Assembly: GCA_001781685.1 (NCBI GenBank)
Contig: MFLZ01000002.1
Span: 11,547-24,463 of the forward strand
Reading direction: 5' to 3'
DNA: 12,917 nucleotides
From: Candidatus Kaiserbacteria bacterium RIFCSPLOWO2_01_FULL_54_13
GTDB lineage: Bacteria; Patescibacteriota; Minisyncoccia; Phycocordibacterales; UBA2100
The notes beneath the pieces were generated by a model, which saw only the letters and a program-made list of their open reading frames with translations, ran no database searches and was not told the origin of the DNA. Shown here piece after piece: positions 5,891 through 10,941 of the stretch. How positions within the stretch are numbered: the first letter of the stretch is position 1; each line of letters starts with the position of its first letter. The position numbers and the translations under genes were made by a program.

Positions 5891-6328
5891 ATGCTGAAGA
5901 TTCGCATGCAGCGCACCGGCAGGACGAACATGCCATCGTTTCGCATTGTCGTCGTGGAGCACACCGAGAGTCCGAAGACGGGGAATGTTGTCGAGAAGCT
6001 TGGTACCTACAATCCGAGAACGAAGGAACGCAATTTGAGTACTGAGCGCATCAAGTACTGGCTTTCGGTAGGCGCCAAGGCATCTGACACGATGCACAAT
6101 ATGCTTATTTCGGCAGGTGTCATCGAGGGCAAGAAAGTGAATGTGCTTCCGCGGAAGAGCCCGCCGAAGCCCGCCCCGACCGAAGCGTCGGGGAAAGAAG
6201 AAACTCCTGCGGAGGAGAAGACAGAAGCACCTGCTGAAGAAACAAAGGCCAAGGAAGAACCAAAAGACGAGGCAAAATCGGAAGAATCCACACCTGCGGC
6301 CGAGGAAACTGTTCCGACCAAGGAATAA
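5891..6328 (+). CDS. rpsP: Small ribosomal subunit protein bS16 with an acidic C-terminal extension
   Basis: bS16 binds 16S rRNA during 30S assembly. The N-terminal domain (residues 1-85) opens with MLKIRMQRTGRTNMPSFRIV and continues with KLGTYNPRTKE and RIKYWLSVGAKASDT, the classic bS16 pattern. The frame remains open upstream to 5798, but the family start and the promoter spacing both point to ATG 5891, giving 145 residues. Residues 90-145 are a low-complexity Glu/Ala/Lys/Pro tail, much longer and more acidic than in textbook bS16, and probably disordered. No Shine-Dalgarno is present and translation is probably leaderless. rpsP-khpA-trmD is the usual order, but rimM is missing here. Confidence 0.95.
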   Translation: MLKIRMQRTGRTNMPSFRIVVVEHTESPKTGNVVEKLGTYNPRTKERNLSTERIKYWLSVGAKASDTMHNMLISAGVIEGKKVNVLPRKSPPKPAPTEASGKEETPAEEKTEAPAEETKAKEEPKDEAKSEESTPAAEETVPTKE

Positions 6329-6329
6329 T

Positions 6330-6338
6330 TGATATACT
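6330..6338 (+). promoter_or_regulatory. Possible extended -10 ahead of khpA-trmD
   Basis: TGATATACT (TG-A-TATACT) begins 2 nt after the rpsP stop codon and resembles the extended -10 elements elsewhere in the window. No convincing -35 is visible. It could provide an internal promoter for khpA-trmD with a leader of about 45 nt; read-through from rpsP is the alternative. Confidence 0.4.
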
Positions 6339-6389
6339 CTCGCAAGGTCGCATTACTACTTACCACACTACTAATTCAGACTATTCTGT

Positions 6390-6719
6390 ATGGAGCGAGA
6401 TCAGCAGTTCTTGGAATACGTTGTGAAGGCATTAGTCGACAATCCGAACGACGTCAAGATTAACCGCACTGTAGATGAAATGGGCGTTCTTCTCACGCTC
6501 TCGGTCAACAAGGACGACATGGGCAAGGTCATCGGAAGAAGCGGCCAGACCGCGAAGGCGATACGCACGATTCTGCGCATCGTCGGAATGAAGAACGACG
6601 CGCGCGTGAATTTGAAGATCGAAGAGCCAGAAGGGAGCGAGCGCGGCTTTGGCGCACCCCCACAAGAGCGTCCCGACAGATCGGTTGACGACGTCATTGA
6701 TTCCCTCAAGAGCGAGTAA
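6390..6719 (+). CDS. khpA: KhpA-type KH-domain RNA-binding protein
   Basis: This small protein of 109 residues starts like KhpA/YlqC (FLEYVVKALVDNPNDV) and has a single KH domain with the GxxG loop at residues 49-52 (GKVIGRSGQTAKAIRTIL). KhpA proteins bind RNA, commonly with KhpB, and influence cell-envelope growth and RNA stability in Gram-positive bacteria; the role here is unknown. Residues 86-109 form a polar tail beyond the KH fold. Its position between rpsP and trmD is the classic one. Its stop codon overlaps the trmD start in TAATG, which implies translational coupling. No Shine-Dalgarno precedes its ATG. Confidence 0.92.
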   Translation: MERDQQFLEYVVKALVDNPNDVKINRTVDEMGVLLTLSVNKDDMGKVIGRSGQTAKAIRTILRIVGMKNDARVNLKIEEPEGSERGFGAPPQERPDRSVDDVIDSLKSE

Positions 6720-7357
6720 TGCTCCATTTCCACGTCGTTACGCTTTTTCCCGAAAGTATCGAGCCCTACCTCAAGAGCTCGATTATCGGTCGCGCGATAC
6801 AAGCGAAGAAGATAAAGGTTTCCTACTACGACCCCAAGAAATTCACTCGCGACAAATATGGCCGAGTGGACAGGCGGCCGTATGGCGGCGGGCCCGGCAT
6901 GGTCCTGGAGCCTGATGCTGTCTTGCGCGCCGCAGAAAAAGCAATAGGAAAAAAGAGGGGAGCCGAGAGAATCTTCTTTTCGACCGACGGCGCACAGTTC
7001 AATGAGTCCCTCGCGAAGAAGCTTTCAAAGAAGAAAGATATTCTTCTCATTGCCGGACACTACGAGGGGGTTGATGAGCGTGTCGCCACAATCCTCAAAG
7101 TGAAGAAAGTCTCAATGGGTCCGTTCGTCCTCACAGGCGGCGAGCTTCCCGCGGCAGCTCTTGTTGACGCAGTTTCCCGTTTCGTGCCCAGCGTGTTGGG
7201 CAAAGCCGAGTCCCTCGAGCGTTCCCGCGTCTCTTCTCCGGAGGTCTACACACGTCCAGAGATCTTGGTGTGGAAAGGGAAGAAGTATCGCGTGCCGAAA
7301 GTCTTGCTGACCGGCCATCACGCGAAGATTGAGGCATGGAAGCGTGATAGGCTATAA
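6719..7357 (+). CDS. trmD: tRNA (guanine37-N1)-methyltransferase TrmD, with altered catalytic loop
   Basis: TrmD uses S-adenosylmethionine to form m1G37 in tRNA, preventing +1 frameshifting. Family motifs are present: RPYGGGPGMVLEPD (53-66), GHYEGVDERV (113-122), VLTGGELPA (137-145), DAVSRFVPSVLGK (150-162), and YTRPEI (177-182). At 212 residues it is shorter than the usual 230-250. R154 matches the essential arginine of the E. coli and Haemophilus enzymes, but the loop that carries the catalytic Asp169 (EDSF) reads LERSRVSSPE here, with serine at 169 and no aspartate nearby, and the loop is about four residues shorter. The gene overlaps khpA by one base. rplS and rimM, frequent neighbours, are absent; rpoB follows from its own promoter 20 bp downstream. 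Confidence 0.94.
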   Translation: MLHFHVVTLFPESIEPYLKSSIIGRAIQAKKIKVSYYDPKKFTRDKYGRVDRRPYGGGPGMVLEPDAVLRAAEKAIGKKRGAERIFFSTDGAQFNESLAKKLSKKKDILLIAGHYEGVDERVATILKVKKVSMGPFVLTGGELPAAALVDAVSRFVPSVLGKAESLERSRVSSPEVYTRPEILVWKGKKYRVPKVLLTGHHAKIEAWKRDRL

Positions 7358-7376
7358 GAGCTGGTATATGTCAAGG

Positions 7377-7404
7377 TTGACCGTTGTTCCGGGAATGATA
7401 CAAT
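7377..7404 (+). promoter_or_regulatory. rpoBC promoter
   Basis: TTGACC (7377-7382) and TACAAT (7399-7404), spaced by 16 bp and with TGA before the -10, make the strongest sigma70-type promoter in the window. The discriminator CCCGCGACAT is GC-rich and nearly the same as at rpsP. Transcription should begin around 7411-7414, giving a leader of about 285 nt before rpoB. Confidence 0.8.
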
Positions 7405-7414
7405 CCCGCGACAT

Positions 7415-7575
7415 TTGCACAAAGTCTGATTGAGTTGCGGTTGTGCTTTGGGAGGCAAAGAGGTCCGACAAACTGAAAAGTTTGACGGATAGGCATCGAA
7501 AGATGCGTTTTCATACGAAAATTTAATAGCGATCAAACCTGCAGCGCGAAGGCGCTGTACGGGTACGTTGTTGTC
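7415..7575 (+). promoter_or_regulatory. Structured 5' leader of rpoBC (hairpin chain)
   Basis: Hairpins follow one another: GCACAA 7417-7422 with 7441-7446; CTTTG 7446-7450 with CAAAG 7456-7460, presenting GGAGG in its loop; TCCG-A-CAAACT 7464-7474 with AGTTTG-A-CGGA 7479-7489 around a GAAA tetraloop; GCATC 7493-7497 with GATGC 7502-7506, again closed by GAAA; and CAGCGC 7542-7547 with GCGCTG 7552-7557 around GAAG. CTTTG could instead pair with CAAAG at 7420-7424, so two folds compete. No protein frame of interest crosses the region. I cannot assign it to a known riboswitch or ribosomal-protein leader. It is followed by the repeated three-hairpin element. Confidence 0.65.
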
Positions 7576-7696
7576 TAGAAGCTGTATGAGCGAAGCGAAT
7601 TACAGATTCTTGACCCGCCCAAATTTTTCGCAAGCGAAAAATTTTGCGCGGGTGTAAGAGCTTCTAAGCTCACTACGCTCACTAAGAATCTCTAAC
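7576..7696 (+). repeat. Three-hairpin structured element abutting the rpoB start codon (copy 2)
   Basis: Stem 1 is AGAAGCTGTA (7577-7586) with TACAGATTCT (7601-7610), one mismatch. Stem 2 runs 7613-7653: ACCCGC with GCGGGT, and AAATTTTTCGC with GCGAAAAATTT around a tiny loop, separated by a small internal loop. Stem 3 is AGAGCTTCT (7657-7665) with AGAATCTCT (7685-7693), one mismatch. The flanks of stem 3 are identical to copy 1 over 19 and 20 nt; stem 2 has different sequence but stays paired, which argues that the structure matters. The first and third parts are imperfect reverse complements of each other, as in copy 1. No Shine-Dalgarno lies between the element and the ATG. Confidence 0.8.
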
Positions 7697-10600
7697 ATGG
7701 CGAAAACCAAGGCGCGACCGCAGAAATATTTCGGGAAATTCAGGGAGCCTCTCGTGAAGCTCCCGTCCTTGGTCGAGGCGCAAATCGCCTCCTTTCAGGA
7801 ATTCGTCAAGGGAAGCGCCGAGCGCGTATTCAAGGAGTTCTCTCCGATCAGCGATCACTCCGGAAAGAAGTTCGAATTGAAACTTGCCAAATTCACATTC
7901 GGCGAGCTTCGCTGGGACGAGCACCATGCAAAGAAAATGATGCGCACGTACGAAGCGCCACTCTCGATGATCGTGCGGCTTAAGAACAAGACGACGGGCA
8001 CGGAGAAGGAGCAGGAGATTTTCCTCTCGGATTTCCCGTGGATGACGGAGCACGGCTCTTTCATTATCAACGGCGTTGAGCGCATCGTCGTGCCGCAGCT
8101 TGCAAGAAGCTACGGCGTGTTTTTTGATGCTGTTCCCTATCGGGGCAAAAACTATTTTGGCGCAAAAATAATTCCTTCTCGCGGGGTCTGGATTGAAATC
8201 GAATCGGATCCAGATGGAGGCATGTACGTCAAGATCGATCGCAAGCGCCGCTTCCCCGTTACGACATTGCTTCGTGTTCTCGGTCTTGCGACCGAAAAGG
8301 AAGTCCGGGCGCGATTTGAGAAATCCCGTCCAGCTGGCGAAGCGGTCGCAGCAACCTTGGCGCACGATCATGCCCACACGCTTGACGAAGCATACGTCGA
8401 AATTTATCGCAGGCTCCGCGACGGCGACATCGCAACACCCGAGAACGCGCGCGAGCACGTGAAGGCTATTCTCTCCGCGGAGCGCTACGATCTCTCGCGC
8501 GTGGGGCGATTCCACTTCAACCGTCGTTTTGGATCCTCGACGAAAGAGGCAGACCTTGCACGCTCGACGCTCTCGGTCGACGACGCTGTAAAAATTGTCA
8601 CGCACATTGCGGAGCTGAATGCAGACCCTGCCGCGGAGCCCGATGACATAGATCACCTCGGCTTCAGGCGGGTGCGCTTTGTGGGAGAGCTTCTTGAGCA
8701 GCGAATGCGCGTGGGGCTCTCGCGCATGAAGCGCAACATTCAAGACCGGATGGCGATGGTGGACGCGGAGACGACGCTTCCAGTTCACTTCGTGAATCCG
8801 CGTCCATTTCAGGCTGCGATTCGCGAGTTTTTCACGACCGACCAGCTCTCGCAGCTCATGCAGCAGTACAACATTCTCGACGAGGTGGAGCATCTCCGGA
8901 CGCTCTCGACCTTGGGCCGCGGTGGACTTACGAGCGAGCGCGCCGGGCTCGAAGTGCGCGACGTGCACTCAAGTCACTATGGGCGCGTCTGCCCGATCCA
9001 CACGCCGGAAGGCAAGAACATCGGGCTTGTCTTGCACATGTCTTTGTATGCACGACCTAATGAGTTCGGCATCATTGAGACGCCCTACGCGAAGGTTGAG
9101 AAAGGGCATGTCACGAAAGAAGTCGTGTATTTGAATGCTCTAGAAGAAGAAGGCTTTGCTATTGCACACGCCGCGACGGCTCGCGATGAAGAAGGACGGA
9201 TCACTTCGAAATTTGTCGAAGTACGGCAAGGCGGAAGACCGCGACTCGTGAAGCGGGAGGAAGTGAATTTCATCGAGGTTGCGACAAATCAGCTATTTTC
9301 AGTTGCGACATCACTTATTCCGTTCGTCGAAAATGACGACGCGAACCGCGCTCTCATGGGCTCGAACATGCAGAAGCAGGCAGTGCCTGTGGTGCTCCCC
9401 GAAGCGCCACTCGTTGCAACGGGAGTCGAGTCTGTTGCGGCGCGCGACGCCGGTCGTCTCGTTATTGCGGAGGAGGCAGGCGAAGTCACCTACGCAGACG
9501 CACAGATGATAAAAGTTAAGGGATCGGAAGGCAGAACGAAGGAGTATCCTCTGGTGAATTTCTCGCGGACCAACGGATTCACGACCTTCCATCAGCGGCC
9601 GGCGGTTTCTGTCGGCGACTCGGTGAAAAGGGGAGCCGTGCTTGCGGACACCTCCACCTCTGTAGGAGGACAACTTTCTATAGGGCAAAACGTGCGCGTG
9701 GCGTTCCTGCCGTGGTTTGGCGCTAACTACGAGGATGCCATCGTCATATCCGAACGGCTTGCTAGGGAAGCGCGCTTTACCTCCATCCATATGGAAGAAT
9801 TCGTGTGCGTTGTTCGTGACACGAAGCTCGGTCCGGAAGTCACAACGCACGACATTCCGAACGTAAGTGAGTTCAAGCTCCGCAACCTAGATGAGGACGG
9901 CGTCGTCCGAATCGGCGCGGAAGTCCGCCCCGGCGATATCCTAGTGGGGAAAGTTACGCCCAAGGGCGAGACGCAGCTAACGCCCGAGGAGCGCCTCCTG
10001 CATGCGATTTTTGGCGAGAAGGCGAAAGACGTGAAAGACACAAGTCTGCGCATGGAAGGCGGAAAACGAGGCCGCGTCGTTGGCGTGAAAGTTTTCTCGC
10101 GCGAAAACGGAGATCAGCTTGAGAGCGGCGTCATCAAGCGCGTACATGTGGAAGTGGCACAACTGCGGACGGTTTCCGTGGGTGACAAGCTCGCGGGCCG
10201 CCACGGCAACAAGGGCGTCATTTCACGCGTGCTTCCCGAGGAAGACATGCCGTTTGACAAGAACGGAGAATCCGTCGACATCATTCTCACTCCCTTGGGC
10301 GTGCCATCGCGCATGAATCTAGGACAGATTCTCGAGCTTCACTTGGGGCTTGCGGCGGAGACCTTAGGCTACCAGGCTGTTGTGCCATCGTTTGCGGGCG
10401 CAACCCCGGAGGAGATAGGCGAAGAATTAAAGAAAGCGGGTTTTGACGAATCCGGAAAGCGCATTCTCTTCGACGGTCGCACGGGGGAGGCCTTCGCGCA
10501 GCCGGTCGCGGTTGGGACTATGTATATGTTGAAGCTCCACCACATGGTGGAAGACAAAATCCACATGCGCTCTATTGGGCCATATTCCTTGACGACGCAG

Positions 10601-10870
10601 CAGCCTCTGGGAGGCAAGGCGCAAAACGGCGGCCAGCGCGTCGGAGAAATGGAAGTCTGGGCATTCTTGGGCTACGGCGCCGCGTATAGCTTGCGCGAGA
10701 TTCTGACATACAAGTCTGATGATATTCTCGGAAGATCCGCAGCGTTCGACGCCATCGTCTCGGGCCAGCGCATCGAAGAATCTCACACGCCCGCCACGTT
10801 CAACGTTCTGGTACGACACCTCCGTGGTTTGGGAATTGACATGGAGTTTATGGGAGGAACGAGCAGATAA
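7697..10870 (+). CDS. rpoB: DNA-directed RNA polymerase subunit beta
   Basis: This is the complete beta subunit, which forms one pincer of RNA polymerase and much of the active site and RNA exit path. At 1057 residues it is shorter than E. coli beta (1342). Seen in order: the rifampicin-region segment (about 378-408), HYGRVCPIHTPEGKNIGL just after it, YEDAIVISER (E679 and D680 match E. coli E813/D814), GDKLAGRHGNKGVIS (K831 and K839 match K1065 and K1073), and the C-terminal clamp segment GGKAQNGGQRVGEMEVWA. Several rifampicin contacts differ from E. coli (D516 is Q389, R529 is T402). ATG 7697 fits the family start and the end of the structured repeat. rplJ and rplL, the usual upstream genes, are absent. 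rpoC follows after 71 nt. Confidence 0.98.
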   Translation: MAKTKARPQKYFGKFREPLVKLPSLVEAQIASFQEFVKGSAERVFKEFSPISDHSGKKFELKLAKFTFGELRWDEHHAKKMMRTYEAPLSMIVRLKNKTTGTEKEQEIFLSDFPWMTEHGSFIINGVERIVVPQLARSYGVFFDAVPYRGKNYFGAKIIPSRGVWIEIESDPDGGMYVKIDRKRRFPVTTLLRVLGLATEKEVRARFEKSRPAGEAVAATLAHDHAHTLDEAYVEIYRRLRDGDIATPENAREHVKAILSAERYDLSRVGRFHFNRRFGSSTKEADLARSTLSVDDAVKIVTHIAELNADPAAEPDDIDHLGFRRVRFVGELLEQRMRVGLSRMKRNIQDRMAMVDAETTLPVHFVNPRPFQAAIREFFTTDQLSQLMQQYNILDEVEHLRTLSTLGRGGLTSERAGLEVRDVHSSHYGRVCPIHTPEGKNIGLVLHMSLYARPNEFGIIETPYAKVEKGHVTKEVVYLNALEEEGFAIAHAATARDEEGRITSKFVEVRQGGRPRLVKREEVNFIEVATNQLFSVATSLIPFVENDDANRALMGSNMQKQAVPVVLPEAPLVATGVESVAARDAGRLVIAEEAGEVTYADAQMIKVKGSEGRTKEYPLVNFSRTNGFTTFHQRPAVSVGDSVKRGAVLADTSTSVGGQLSIGQNVRVAFLPWFGANYEDAIVISERLAREARFTSIHMEEFVCVVRDTKLGPEVTTHDIPNVSEFKLRNLDEDGVVRIGAEVRPGDILVGKVTPKGETQLTPEERLLHAIFGEKAKDVKDTSLRMEGGKRGRVVGVKVFSRENGDQLESGVIKRVHVEVAQLRTVSVGDKLAGRHGNKGVISRVLPEEDMPFDKNGESVDIILTPLGVPSRMNLGQILELHLGLAAETLGYQAVVPSFAGATPEEIGEELKKAGFDESGKRILFDGRTGEAFAQPVAVGTMYMLKLHHMVEDKIHMRSIGPYSLTTQQPLGGKAQNGGQRVGEMEVWAFLGYGAAYSLREILTYKSDDILGRSAAFDAIVSGQRIEESHTPATFNVLVRHLRGLGIDMEFMGGTSR

Positions 10871-10941
10871 TTATCAATTTTCAATTATCAATCAATTTCC
10901 AATGACCCAATTTCTAATTGAAAATTGCAAATTATTTCTCT
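10871..10941. repeat. AT-rich CAAT-word repeat and inverted repeat between rpoB and rpoC
   Basis: CAAT occurs at 10875, 10882, 10889, 10893, 10900 and 10908, several at 7-bp spacing. CAATTTTCAATT (10875-10886) and AATTGAAAATTG (10916-10927) are perfect 12-bp inverted arms with a 29-nt loop. The composition contrasts sharply with the GC-rich genes on both sides. No promoter or Shine-Dalgarno for rpoC is evident. The region may be a low-complexity spacer whose hairpin affects rpoB/rpoC read-through or stability. Confidence 0.75.

Noticed and set aside
7411..7575. tmRNA, SRP RNA, RNase P RNA or 6S RNA in the rpoB leader
   Set aside because: None of the signature sequences (for example GGAAGGAAGC of SRP, a tRNA-like end of tmRNA) is present; the region is more likely a cis leader.
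7613..7660. Intrinsic terminator/attenuator before rpoB
   Set aside because: The hairpin is strong but lacks the trailing U-run; it is better seen as part of the repeated element.
7682..8968. 428-codon minus-strand open frame
   Set aside because: It lies antisense within rpoB, whose sense frame has all beta-subunit motifs; the antisense protein shows no family features. It is a codon-bias shadow.
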